Shown here: one piece after another, positions 58,801 through 64,000 of the stretch
Layout: each line of letters begins with the position of its first letter
Position numbering within the stretch: the stretch's first letter is position 1
Source: Blastobasis lacticolella
Taxonomy: Eukaryota > Arthropoda > Insecta > Lepidoptera > Blastobasidae
NCBI GenBank assembly: GCA_905147135.1
Contig: LR990043.1
Coordinates: 10,327,057 to 10,391,056, forward strand
DNA length: 64,000 bases
Reading direction: 5' to 3'
Notes under the pieces: generated by a model
Told to the model about the DNA's origin: nothing
What the model saw: only the letters and a program-made list of their open reading frames with translations
Databases searched by the model: none
Position numbers and translations under genes: made by a program

Positions 58801-60189
58801 CGCGGACCAGACCCCCTACTGGGACACATACGACACCATCAACCAGCTATATATGGAAATCAGTGCGTATATTAATCGGCTCAAATAACCCCCGAAATAA
58901 GCGGCCCACAAATTGCCAAAAACTTTTAATGAGCCATATTTTTCACGAGGTAATTAAGAACGCGTCAGGAACTACGGGTTAGCGTCGGAGTTCATTTAAA
59001 ACTTTTGGGTCGCACGTGCTTATCCGTTTGAACCATTAATTTCAATTTGTTTCGGTGTTTCGGGCGCACAGGTAGCAAACCCGAGATGCGCAGCCACTAC
59101 CGCGGCCACAAGATGTCGCTGTGGCTCTCGCTGATCCCGCAGCTGCACCGGCCCGGCGCCGATCTGCCCGACCCCGCCATGCGGCACCACCACTTCCAGG
59201 ACGAAAACTCCAACTATTATGAAGGTATGTTATAAATGTGTAATTTTTTGTACCATTGTTTTTTTATTTTTTACTAAAATATATATTGCATTTCAGGTGC
59301 TGTAAGACCCCAGACTATGACCCGGCCGCACATACCGCACGTGGTGAACATGGAGGGCGGCGGGCGCAGCGGCGACGGCCGCAGCACGGCGCCCCCACGC
59401 CCCGCGCCGCCGCGGCCCAGCCCGCCCCCCGCGCCCTCCACCGAGTGCCCCCCCAACGCGACCGCCACGACGGTCTCTGCCGACGACGCGCTGCTGCGGC
59501 GCCTCGCCTCCTCGCACTACCAGTCCTACACGGCCGCCTTGACCGTGACCATCGCCGTCGGATGTTTCCTCCTCCTCCTTAACGTCCTCATATTCGCCGG
59601 TATCTACCACCAAAGGGGCTCCCGACCGCGGCGTTCGAAAGACGACCTAGCCGAGGCCGGGAGCTCCTCATCCTCGGACAATTACGACGGCAAGTTAGAT
59701 TACGAAGTGCGCGCGTTCGACGGGAAAGGTTTCGGATTCGAGTGTAAATCGACCCACGTGCCGCGGGCGCCGGGCTCCAAGTTCGATTTGCGGACGTTGT
59801 CGGACTGCGGTGACCCGACGTTCGGGGAGTACAGTTGCTACGACGAGAAGCACCGCGCGGCGCGCAGCTCGCTGCCGGACGTGAGCGGCGGCGGCGTGGT
59901 GGAGGCGGGCAGCGTGGTGTGCATCGACACGCAGAAGCCCGACATACAGAAATTGGAGGGTCGCGCGACGGACCCCGTCGGGCGCACGAGCACGTTCGAG
60001 CCCCGCGTCGTGGACAGCTCCACGCAGGTGAAGTTCGGGCCGGGGGGCGAGCCCGAGGGCGGCGCGGAGGGCGACGCGGACGCCGGCGCCGGCGGCTCGG
60101 GCATCCTGCGCGTGCCCCCCGCGCCCACCGCCCCCGCGCCGCCCGGCATCATGAAGAAGAGAGTTCAGATTCAGGAGATATCGGTATGA
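37698..60189 (+). CDS. Neuroligin, 13 coding exons, 923 residues
   Basis: Neuroligin is a postsynaptic adhesion receptor that binds neurexin through a dead esterase domain. The joined exons (37698-37888, 39584-39801, 47039-47200, 49678-49866, 50541-50626, 51966-52133, 54185-54305, 55914-56110, 56995-57117, 58329-58471, 58735-58862, 59072-59224, 59297-60189) total 2772 bases with every phase matching and all introns GT-AG. Visible parts: signal peptide (1-21), N-Q-S-E-D-C-L-Y, V-F-V-H-G-E-S-Y-E-W, G-H-G-T-G at 235-239 where esterases have G-x-S-x-G (Gly237 replaces Ser), retained V-H-G-E-E-L-P-Y (His491), a Pro-rich stalk with an N-A-T glycosylation site, a transmembrane helix (about 707-729), and a cytoplasmic tail ending Q-E-I-S-V. 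Which insect neuroligin paralogue it is cannot be fixed by eye. Non-coding 5' exons may exist. Confidence 0.95.
37972..38245 (+). mobile_element. 5'-truncated LINE 3' end
   Basis: Starts with a short frame (A-L-V-E-D-A-G-I-R-K-T-V, then F-D-T-W-C-R and a stop) and continues as a 3' UTR ending tgtaataaatgtattttctt tctttct. An aataaatgtatttt end followed by a tttc run is typical of lepidopteran LINE insertions. No target-site duplication was found. Confidence 0.5.
38641..39060 (+). mobile_element. SINE, copy 3, with nested LINE tail
   Basis: Diverged tRNA-like head (gagtttcggtggcctaatgg), then the family body gtacattagttgaacactaa, gggaaaacatcgtgatga, atcctgtatcatggtcaag and the terminal cgggacattacc block. 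The body is interrupted at 38714-38797 by a LINE 3' UTR fragment. It lies entirely within neuroligin intron 1. Confidence 0.65.
38714..38797 (+). mobile_element. LINE 3' UTR nested in SINE copy 3
   Basis: The words ggcatgctccatc and gcggtcaaatgcctg match the 3' UTR of the LINE remnant at 13826-13905, and the insert ends in ataaaaa. It is bordered by ttttgtaca (38705-38713) and ttatgtaca (38798-38806), a 9-base target-site duplication with one mismatch. This gives a clear order of events: SINE first, LINE fragment later. Confidence 0.7.
39584..39801 (+). CDS. Neuroligin coding exon 2
   Basis: Residues 64-136. Carries the family blocks Y-M-P-P-V-T-P-S-Q-W-R and L-A-N-Q-S-E-D-C-L-Y-V-N-L-Y-V-P. 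The central part (P-P-A-A-A-P-R-E-D) is Ala/Pro-rich. Acceptor tccacgtcag, donor ACG/GTTGGT, phase 1. The donor is not a strong consensus. A decayed copy of the exon's 3' end lies 1.4 kb downstream. Confidence 0.92.
39905..40005 (-). repeat. Dispersed repeat, reverse copy of the 23448 family
   Basis: caagaggaaggttcataagc (39931-39950) and aaagtcgcgccgagtccact (about 39979-39998) are reverse complements of blocks in the repeat at 23448-23560, in the same relative order. Non-coding. Confidence 0.6.
40070..40610 (+). mobile_element. 5'-truncated LINE with intact C-terminal frame
   Basis: One open frame (40072-40545) encodes the end of a LINE ORF2: M-E-Y-C-S-H-L-W-A-G, then L-D-S-V-Q-R-R-A-V-R-I-V, then R-T-I-R-M-W-N-E-L-P-A-T-V-F-P. 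The 3' UTR ggcggtgaccactttccatc and aggtggcccgcttgcctg is followed by a poly(A) run (40595-40610). ataactc at 40063-40069 and 40610-40616 may be a 7-base target-site duplication. The lack of frame damage over 157 codons suggests a young insertion. Confidence 0.8.
40889..40943. repeat. 25-bp near-perfect hairpin
   Basis: Arms 40889-40913 and 40919-40943 pair over 25 bases with one mismatch around a 5-nt loop (left arm begins accgaatatcatctcttcc). It lies within neuroligin intron 2. No protein or small-RNA family was recognised. Confidence 0.8.
41224..41267 (+). pseudogene. Decayed copy of the 3' end of neuroligin exon 2
   Basis: 41242-41267 matches 23 of 26 bases of the end of exon 2 and the start of its donor (aacctacacgtgcctgtcaa here, aacctttacgtgcctgttaa in the exon), and would read N-L-H-V-P-V-N-G. 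Weaker similarity continues upstream to about 41224 (ctctaaattaacct against ctctacgtcaacct). The in-frame codon at 41236-41238 is a stop and no acceptor is evident, so it is a relic and not a usable alternative exon. Confidence 0.55.
42611..42713 (+). repeat. Diverged direct repeat, copy A
   Basis: ggtaatatggaccatgctgg, then caatatggtctccgttttat and gtatagcgtaattt are repeated in copy B about 580 bases downstream with substitutions. Non-coding, within intron 2. Confidence 0.6.
43190..43350 (+). repeat. Diverged direct repeat, copy B
   Basis: ggtaatacggaccatgctag, then caatatgatccccttttat and gtatagcgtaattttgtc correspond to copy A. The downstream part (cagtggtaacgatgactgaa) resembles cagtgacaacgatgaatgaa at 60991-61010, outside the gene. 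This suggests a dispersed family and not a local duplication alone. Confidence 0.55.
44322..44885 (-). pseudogene. LINE ORF2 C-terminal remnant, minus strand
   Basis: The minus-strand frame 44880-44683 reads S-F-T-V-Q-S-V-R-L-W-N-A-L-P, then D-L-P-S-M-F-K-R-R-L-K-G-H-L-L, a clear LINE C-terminal signature distinct from the 40.1-kb copy. The 3' end on this strand is an aataaataaataag tail at about 44322-44335. The element is 5'-truncated. Its 3' UTR contains a perfect small hairpin (44437-44468). Confidence 0.7.
44437..44468. repeat. 14-bp perfect hairpin
   Basis: ccatttacatggat (44437-44450) and atccatgtaaatgg (44455-44468) are exact complements around a 4-nt loop, within the LINE remnant's 3' region. 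It may belong to that element's 3' structure. Confidence 0.7.
46395..46475 (+). mobile_element. LINE 3' end remnant
   Basis: gggcgacagtaaccactttc, then gatcaaggttgcctgctcg, followed by an A-containing stretch, parallels the terminal words of the LINE at 40541-40590 (ggcggtgaccactttccatc, aggtggcccgcttgcctg). Only this tail remains. Confidence 0.5.
47039..47200 (+). CDS. Neuroligin coding exon 3
   Basis: Residues 137-190. Begins with a Gly/Glu-rich stretch (G-G-E-E-E-G-G-G-G-G), then the diagnostic V-F-V-H-G-E-S-Y-E-W-S-S-G and I-N-F-R-L-G-V-L-G. Acceptor tggtccag, donor TTGG/GTGAGG, phase 1 at both ends. The oligo-Gly run is unusual at this position and may be lineage-specific. Confidence 0.92.
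47320..47397. repeat. Imperfect inverted repeat
   Basis: tgcgaccgtagtcgtgcg (from 47320) pairs with cgtacgaccatggtcgca (to 47397) with three mismatches, around about 42 bases. It could be the core of a small MITE. The outer boundaries are unclear. Confidence 0.5.
48760..49240 (+). pseudogene. LINE C-terminal remnant plus RTE-like tail
   Basis: The frame around 48790-48935 reads N-H-S-Y-N-T-R-N-K-D-R-L-V, then T-E-R-F-S-L-T-K-V-K-S-S-F, a LINE ORF2 C-terminal signature. The far end (gaataaattaatttgacttt, 49211-49230) is a LINE-type tail. Between them, agcggaccctggcagtcgcc and gatgatgatgatga (49094-49137) look like the 3' end of an RTE-like LINE inserted into the first. Confidence 0.55.
49678..49866 (+). 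CDS. Neuroligin coding exon 4 (dead nucleophile elbow)
   Basis: Residues 191-253. Contains G-N-F-G-L-M-D-L and the nucleophile-elbow region T-I-M-G-H-G-T-G-A-A, where Gly237 occupies the catalytic Ser position. This is the neuroligin hallmark that separates it from active carboxylesterases and acetylcholinesterase. Acceptor ttcgcag. The donor is taken at AGAG/GTGTGG because it gives R-E-L-L-R-R across the junction and keeps phase 1. Confidence 0.92.
49867..50540 (+). other. Neuroligin intron 4
   Basis: 0.67 kb. A block at about 50180-50270 repeats gtgacgc (cgtgacgccgtgacgcagtg). No other feature is recognised. Confidence 0.8.
50541..50626 (+). CDS. Neuroligin coding exon 5
   Basis: Residues 254-282, too short to stand out as an ORF. 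Encodes L-L-R-R-V-I-L-L-S-G-S-G-L-S-S-W-A-L and then Q-R-E-P-L, a strongly conserved block after the dead active site. Acceptor tctgtttcag, donor AAG/GTACGC, phase 0 end. Confidence 0.92.
51501..51533. repeat. 13-bp perfect hairpin
   Basis: acttctatgtcgt (51501-51513) and acgacatagaagt (51521-51533) are exact complements around a 7-nt loop, within neuroligin intron 5. Confidence 0.7.
51665..51850 (-). repeat. Dispersed repeat
   Basis: Reverse-oriented edge (acaaagtcgcgccgggcccg, 51709-51728) belongs to the 23448/39905 repeat class. The adjoining part at 51790-51840 also matches 6370-6430, which suggests that these two sets of words belong to one larger element. Confidence 0.5.
51966..52133 (+). 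CDS. Neuroligin coding exon 6
   Basis: Residues 283-338. V-A-E-Q-T-G-C-H-G-D-L-L, then L-P-G-F-A-P-F-V-D-G-T-V-I. Exactly 56 codons, phase 0 at both ends. Acceptor gtgtcag, donor TCT/GTAAGT. Confidence 0.92.
52134..54184 (+). other. Neuroligin intron 6
   Basis: 2.05 kb. Includes an antisense 137-codon frame (53457-53044) with no recognisable domain, treated as probably accidental, and the long perfect hairpin at 53775-53865. The acceptor reads gatgcgtag, with a weak pyrimidine tract. Confidence 0.8.
53775..53865. repeat. Perfect 44-bp palindromic hairpin with a 3-nt loop
   Basis: Arms 53775-53818 and 53822-53865 are exact reverse complements over 44 bases around the loop tgt. The left arm starts gccgttaactgaaacttata and ends cgatagtact. 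No other copy was seen in the window, and there is no coding content. The arms have no mismatch, unlike the old repeats nearby. Confidence 0.9.
54185..54305 (+). CDS. Neuroligin coding exon 7
   Basis: Residues 339-378. Linker rich in Ala/Pro/Ser, then E-L-A-D-F-S-H-R-E-L-M-F-G-L-T-T-T. Ends phase 1 (ACGG/GTGAGT), completing a Glu with exon 8. The GC-rich linker is longer in Ala than I would expect for the family. Confidence 0.9.
54354..54392. repeat. 15-bp perfect hairpin
   Basis: taatccttttttgta (54354-54368) and tacaaaaaaggatta (54378-54392) are exact complements around a 9-nt loop, 50 bases downstream of the exon 7 donor. Confidence 0.75.
54632..55547 (+). mobile_element. Internally deleted mariner transposon
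   Basis: Terminal inverted repeats begin cgaggtgtggctattaaata and run inward to gactgacgc. Counting the flanking TA they match over 35 bases without mismatch. TA dinucleotides at 54630-54631 and 55548-55549 are the expected target-site duplication. Length is 916 bases, shorter than the roughly 1.3 kb of intact mariners, because the middle of the transposase gene is missing. It lies in neuroligin intron 7 in the sense direction. Confidence 0.92.
54841..55483 (+). pseudogene. Mariner transposase, deleted and frameshifted
   Basis: The N-terminal DNA-binding half is open from 54918 to 55265: F-E-W-F-K-R-F-K-D-G-R-E-D-V, then S-R-P-G-R-P-S-T, then I-R-A-I-A-E-T-V-G-I-N-K. Family-like sequence continues upstream to about 54841, where the expected start is lost and an in-frame stop (TGA near 54851) is present. 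After 55265 the frame changes to 55265-55483, reading G-D-L-A-P-C-D-F-Y-L-F-P, which carries the third catalytic Asp. The segment with the first two catalytic Asp residues is absent, so no active transposase can be made. Confidence 0.88.
55556..55605 (+). mobile_element. RTE-like LINE tail
   Basis: aattgccctgcagtgggaca, then gaaatggctaagaataaaaa resembles the conserved 3' end words (cagcagtggga and ggctga) of RTE-like LINEs of Lepidoptera. It directly abuts the mariner. It is a very short remnant. Confidence 0.4.
55914..56110 (+). CDS. Neuroligin coding exon 8
   Basis: Residues 379-444. E-S-Y-L-E-F-N-A-Q-D-L-E-F-G-F-N-E, then R-D-R-I-L-R-T-F-V-R-N and N-E-Y-T-D-W-D-K-P. Among the most conserved neuroligin segments, carrying the acidic residue equivalent to the esterase triad Glu. 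Acceptor gttgcag, donor GAG/GTAACT, phase 0 end. Confidence 0.94.
56111..56994 (+). other. Neuroligin intron 8
   Basis: 0.88 kb. A mildly GC-rich patch lies at 56440-56540. Nothing else was recognised. Acceptor ttgttctag. Confidence 0.8.
56995..57117 (+). CDS. Neuroligin coding exon 9
   Basis: Residues 445-485 (41 codons, phase 0 both ends). I-L-S-D-G-R-T-A-A-P-L-I, then R-G-G-T-T-Y-F-T-H-F-H-H-L. Donor CAG/GTATTG. Recognised by the family block after the D-A-T-L-E end of exon 8. Confidence 0.92.
57345..57610 (+). repeat. Common lepidopteran interspersed repeat
   Basis: The phrase ggtcacctgatggtaagtga followed by tcaccgccgccc is a very common repeat word in moth and butterfly genomes. It continues as acatggactagtg, then gcgaacgtccgaagagactt. 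Non-coding here. Its parent element is not identified. Confidence 0.55.
57960..58045 (+). repeat. Partner of the 20896 repeat
   Basis: gactggttgaacagtctcgg then cgattggcaccccgtgac matches the element at about 21050-21085 and may represent the same old transposon end. The family is unknown. Confidence 0.45.
58116..58167. repeat. 23-bp perfect hairpin
   Basis: caccacatatcacatttata (plus agt, 58116-58138) is exactly complemented at 58145-58167 around a 6-nt loop (acatcc). It lies 160 bases upstream of exon 10. Confidence 0.85.
58329..58471 (+). CDS. Neuroligin coding exon 10
   Basis: Residues 486-532. R-P-G-S-V-H-G-E-E-L-P-Y-Y-L-G-A-P-L keeps the esterase His (His491) although the Ser is lost, as in other neuroligins. 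Also contains N-Y-T-Q-Q-E glycosylation context. Donor TACGG/GTGACT, phase 2. Confidence 0.93.
58472..58734 (+). other. Neuroligin intron 10
   Basis: 263 bases, AT-rich, ends ttgcaacag. No feature inside. Confidence 0.85.
58735..58862 (+). CDS. Neuroligin coding exon 11
   Basis: Residues 533-575. N-P-N-E-P-T-A-T-P-P-P-S-P-L-L, then T-P-Y-W-D-T-Y-D-T-I-N-Q-L-Y. The second block is a conserved ending of the esterase-like fold. Donor ATCA/GTGCGT, phase 1. Confidence 0.92.
58863..59071 (+). other. Neuroligin intron 11
   Basis: 209 bases, no internal feature. Acceptor gggcgcacag. Confidence 0.85.
59072..59224 (+). CDS. Neuroligin coding exon 12
   Basis: Residues 576-626. K-P-E-M-R-S-H-Y-R-G-H-K-M-S-L-W, then L-I-P-Q-L-H-R-P-G. 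Closes the ectodomain core before the stalk. Donor GAAG/GTATGT, phase 1. Confidence 0.92.
59297..60189 (+). CDS. Neuroligin coding exon 13: stalk, TM, cytoplasmic tail
   Basis: Residues 627-923 and stop. Pro/Ser-rich stalk with an N-A-T site, a hydrophobic span A-L-T-V-T-I-A-V-G-C-F-L-L-L-L-N followed by V-L-I-F-A-G-I-Y and basic H-Q-R-G-S-R-P-R-R (type I topology), then an acidic/Ser-rich tail. The last residues are R-V-Q-I-Q-E-I-S-V. I-S-V at the end fits a class II-like PDZ ligand, unlike the class I end of vertebrate neuroligins. The exon is so GC-rich that long antisense and off-frame ORFs appear over it; these are shadows. Confidence 0.94.
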
Positions 60190-60740
60190 GGGTTCCTGGA
60201 AGCCGCCGTCGAGGTTGTCGTGAACAAAAGGACAAAGTTGTGATTCCGTAATTATAGTGTATATAGGACGATTTATCGGCATCTCTATTGAACGATTATA
60301 ATATTACGTGTACATAGAAGCATAAAAAATATAAACGATTTTAATCTTATGCGTACAGCGAAGTAATGTAAGGACATTTTGGAACACATGTTTGCGGCTA
60401 AGCATGCATGCCTCGCGCGCGACGTGCGGCGTAATTCGACAACACGGCGGGAATCCTCCGACCTACTCGCCGTTAACGAGGACGCAGGATTAAAGTTTGG
60501 AAGTTCGCGAATTACTGATCCGTTGCACGGCTCGCGTGTCTTACTGTCTTTCATCGCCACCTTCTTGCATAATTATGAAGGAATCGTAGGTTCATGTGAA
60601 CACATTCGTATGTAATAAATGTGAATATAACAATAAATTAGTGACAAAAGACTTATAAAGGATTCATATTAGTTGTACATAATATCAAAGAAAGTGTTTC
60701 AAGTATGTAGAAATAAATTATTTACATGCTGTATGTTGTA
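60190..60740 (+). other. Neuroligin 3' UTR with polyadenylation signals
   Basis: AT-rich sequence after the stop, with AATAAA at 60614-60619, 60632-60637 and 60712-60717. At least one of these probably ends the transcript within 550 bases. An additional, longer 3' UTR cannot be excluded. Confidence 0.6.
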
Positions 60741-63700
60741 ATTTTTTGTAAAGTTACTTTTAAGTGGGTTGTATTAATTGATTTCGGGTAGTTTTTGATA
60801 AGTAAATATTGAGAACTAAATGAGATTGGACGAGTATGGTTAATTCCTTTGACGCATCACACTCATGATGTTTTATTCGCGAGAGGTAAGCAGGGTATGC
60901 CAATTTAATATTTCCTATTGAGTCCCTGGCTCTTACTCAAATGTAATGTTTAACTTCATAAATAACTTGTCATTGTATGGTGTAAATAGTCCCAGTGACA
61001 ACGATGAATGAAAAACGTATCTTTATACCTACGCAAAAGGTTATGATACTAAATGCGTGTTACTTTTGCTAAGAGCAGATCAAACAGATTGAAATAGTAT
61101 CTACATTTTCCGATACGACATTTCCTCGAATTCAACTGAATTACACGCGATACTTCCACCACCCTAAAATATGAATTACAGGCAGCTAGAACCAAAACAA
61201 AACAGTCATTTATATTAGCGGGCCGAAATATTCATTTATATTTTATAATATGTTACCATACTCGTCCATGTTTTTATCTTCACAGGAATTGATGATATTT
61301 AACTAATGGTGAGTGAAATAATATTTAATAATTACAAACAAGTTGTTATCCACTTTGTGACAAAATGTGAATTTTCATTGTTTGATTTCTTAAATCGCAA
61401 ATAACACAATTTTCACTCATTATAAATTTTATTTAATTATCTCGAAGAGACAAAACATGAGCAATGAATTTGCTAATAAATATTGTTCATTAAATAAAAC
61501 ATTGGAATTGATTCTCATAACTCGTAATAAAATTGTAATTACGGGGTATCTATTATAATCACAGACAGTATTATAGAAATGTACATAGGTACTATATTAT
61601 GATTTATATTCCTATGAAGTAAAGAAATTCCTACACTGCAATATGTGACTTTATTATTAATTAAAAATTAATTATTACCTAAGATTAAGGTGTGCTTTAA
61701 ACTTCCTTTGAGGAATTGAATTTTGTTATACATCTCTAAATTGTATTTTTTGTTATTGTTATCAACCTATAAATACTGTCACCTTTATCCTATTTCTAAA
61801 AGTTTAATTATTGGTTGTTTATAATTAACTTCAGATAAAACAATGTATATACCTCTAGTATGCGTTACATCAACATTTTGTTACAATTTGGTGTATAAAT
61901 GGAGTGCATAAAATATGGTGTCGAATAAAGAATTGAAATTAAACGATGTATCTGATCTTTATTTTTGAACGTAGCAAGCGTCCACACATACCTACGAATA
62001 GACCAATGACGAAAGAAACTCCGTAAGAAGTTATTGGTATTGATTAGTCGTTTGATTGGTTTTGTAATTGGGGACAGATAGATTACCTGAAAAGTGTATA
62101 AATGCTCGGACTTGGTAAAAGTCAACATATTTGATTTATAGGTACGAGAGCAAAGATTAATAATGTTTGTTTGTTGGCAATCGATAAACTCGGGGATATT
62201 CCGCCGGAAAGGCGCAAAACCGATGGGTACTGAGAGGTACCTATGGAATGTATGGAAAATATATAGAATAGCTTTTCTCCTACAATAGTAGGTAGACGTT
62301 ATCATGCAACAGATTAGTTATATCAGCAATATCCTGCTAGGAGCTTTACAAGAAAGACACTCAAGGCAATCAATAATATCTACTTACTTTCCAGATGAAA
62401 TCTTAAGAAGCGCTTCGAAACTGGAGTAAGTTGATGTTTCTCGCATAGAATAAGCTTATTACCACGGTGAGCTACGTATTATTATATTAAACGCAACTCA
62501 CATGCGACGTACATTTTCGATTTGTTTTCGACGTTTCGGTAGGGTTATACCCACGTGGCCCCGTTTAACATAATAATATGCGTACAAAACGCGAGTTTAG
62601 TTTGAAAAAAAGGAAGATATTGGTGAGTTACTTCTTGATTCCAAAATAGGGGGGGTAGTATCAGTGGCCAGCCATGATAACGTTTGCTAATTCATGAACC
62701 TATCTATGAACTATCTGATAGTAATCGGAATGTCGTAACTGTCGCCCTTGTCACCGACAAATCATGCATACATAGTTGTTTGAGTGGTTGTAGGGAGTAA
62801 TTAATTGGATCATTCCCGTTGTCCAACGAATGTTATCCTCCGAGGTCTTACAGCACATATCAGAAAACCAGGAATTTATTATTGAACAATTATACCCAAA
62901 GAAATCTATATAAAAAGAGGTAGAAACGTCCGGTTCCATATTCAAACTTTAATTTTGTTCACTGCCGCCGAGACATACTCTTCTGAATCTTGAAAATTCT
63001 TTCAACGTTAAGTATTTATTCCCGAAAGTGAACAATATATACTTATGGCATATATTTTGATCCTTGTAAACTCACTTATCAAAACCTGGAGAAGAAGTCC
63101 GAAAACTTGGAATTTATTTTTAAACAGTTATGTTATGACTCAAAAAGTTGGCATTTTGATTTCCCCAAACAAGCTCATTCATCAAAACATAAACTAGGGG
63201 TTTTTCATAGAACTTAGAATCACGGACCTAAAAAAATACAGACAGATACTCTCTAAAATAATGAGGAAAGTATAAAAATGACGCCCATTTATGCATTTTT
63301 ATGCGTGCTTTGACACTGTCACTGGCGTGACAGCGCCAAACAAAATCAAACAAAATTCCCAGACCTGGTGAATCTGCGTGAATGTGTAGATCAAGTGCAA
63401 CAAAATAAATTGCCAAGAAATTGCCATAGATTGCATACTTCATATTTTTTTCAGGTACATGCTTGCAATCATGAAAGGGAGAAGGGAGGTGTAACAGCAC
63501 AAGCACCTACCTAAAGAAAAAATCTGACGACCATGAGTTTGTCAATATTATACAAAACAAGACCTAAATTTATCATTTGCGGTTGATGCATTAATAGGTA
63601 TTTTTTTTATTTAAGACAATTTGTTTTTCCAACTGCAAATAAATTACAACTGAGTATTGGAGCAGCTGAACAGATTTAGGTGAAATGTTTTATATTTGTC

Positions 63701-64000
63701 AGTTCGGAACCTTCACGAGTACTTGCCCAGGTTTTTATGACAAGTCAGCAAGCAAGAGGACCTTTGAAGAGGGCTGATAAGTTAGGGCGATGTCATTGGG
63801 TGTTGGTGTCATTGTTGAGTATACAATGGTTTTATACTCAAAGCTCAAAGGACGCCTTGGTGGTGATCTTTAAGTAAAGTCCTAAATTCATAAAAAGAAA
63901 GATTGGGGAAAAGACGATTGCAAATAAAATTACAAATGTAATAAATAATATATAGGTACCGGTCACTAGGTGCCAATCAGGTTTCGAGTCTATTCCGATA
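60741..64000. other. Intergenic sequence downstream of neuroligin
   Basis: AT-rich. A short match to the 43310 repeat (cagtgacaacgatgaatgaa) lies at 60991-61010. The longest frame (62305-61865, minus, 146 codons) has no recognisable domain, is Ile/Tyr/Lys-rich as expected of AT-rich DNA, and is not supported as a gene. Nothing else was recognised. Confidence 0.4.

Noticed and set aside
59695..60282. 195-codon minus-strand frame and off-frame plus-strand frames over neuroligin exon 13
   Set aside because: They are shadows of the GC-rich coding exon. The Arg/Ala/Gly-rich translations have no domain and the sense frame fully explains the region.
61865..62305. 146-codon minus-strand frame downstream of neuroligin
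   Set aside because: Composition is that expected of AT-rich DNA, with no recognisable domain or promoter-like context. It was kept only as a note.

Overview
The window looks like nuclear DNA of a moth or butterfly. It is AT-rich and gene-poor, it is littered with lepidopteran-style LINE 3' ends, tRNA-derived SINEs, MITEs and mariner remnants, and it carries one intron-split gene with GT-AG introns and strongly GC-rich exons. The order is inferred from repeat style and protein similarity judged by eye; no search was run.

Region 1 to about 37.5 kb holds no protein-coding host gene that I can support. It contains GC-rich islets (about 90-190, 31383-31505, 33955-34110, 34890-35130, 35895-36140) and many mobile elements: SINEs (981, 30250, 31768), MITE-like inverted repeats (3809, 8343, 18828, 26812), a nearly full-length but frameshifted APE-type LINE on the minus strand (9729-13455), a second minus-strand LINE with a restriction-like endonuclease and an uninterrupted 935-codon frame (15745-18640), and a decayed mariner (about 19890-20400).

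Region 37.7 to 60.2 kb is a complete neuroligin gene on the plus strand. Thirteen coding exons join in phase to 923 codons plus stop: signal peptide, non-catalytic carboxylesterase-like ectodomain, stalk, one transmembrane helix (about residues 707-729) and a tail of about 190 residues ending in I-S-V. Two 17-codon upstream ORFs precede the start codon, and each ends in a TGATG overlap with the next ATG. The introns contain LINE fragments, an internally deleted mariner with perfect 35-bp terminal repeats, a decayed copy of the 3' end of exon 2, and a series of near-perfect short-loop hairpins; the largest has 44-bp arms and a 3-nt loop.

Region 60.2 to 64 kb starts with the neuroligin 3' UTR, with three AATAAA signals between 60614 and 60717, and continues as AT-rich sequence in which I recognise nothing.

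The neuroligin product is expected to be a synaptic adhesion receptor. Everything else appears to be transposon-derived, structural or possibly regulatory DNA. The points most worth a second look are the stop-start chain of upstream ORFs, the perfect hairpins, the exon-2 relic, and the LINE whose reading frame is open although a catalytic reverse-transcriptase segment is missing.
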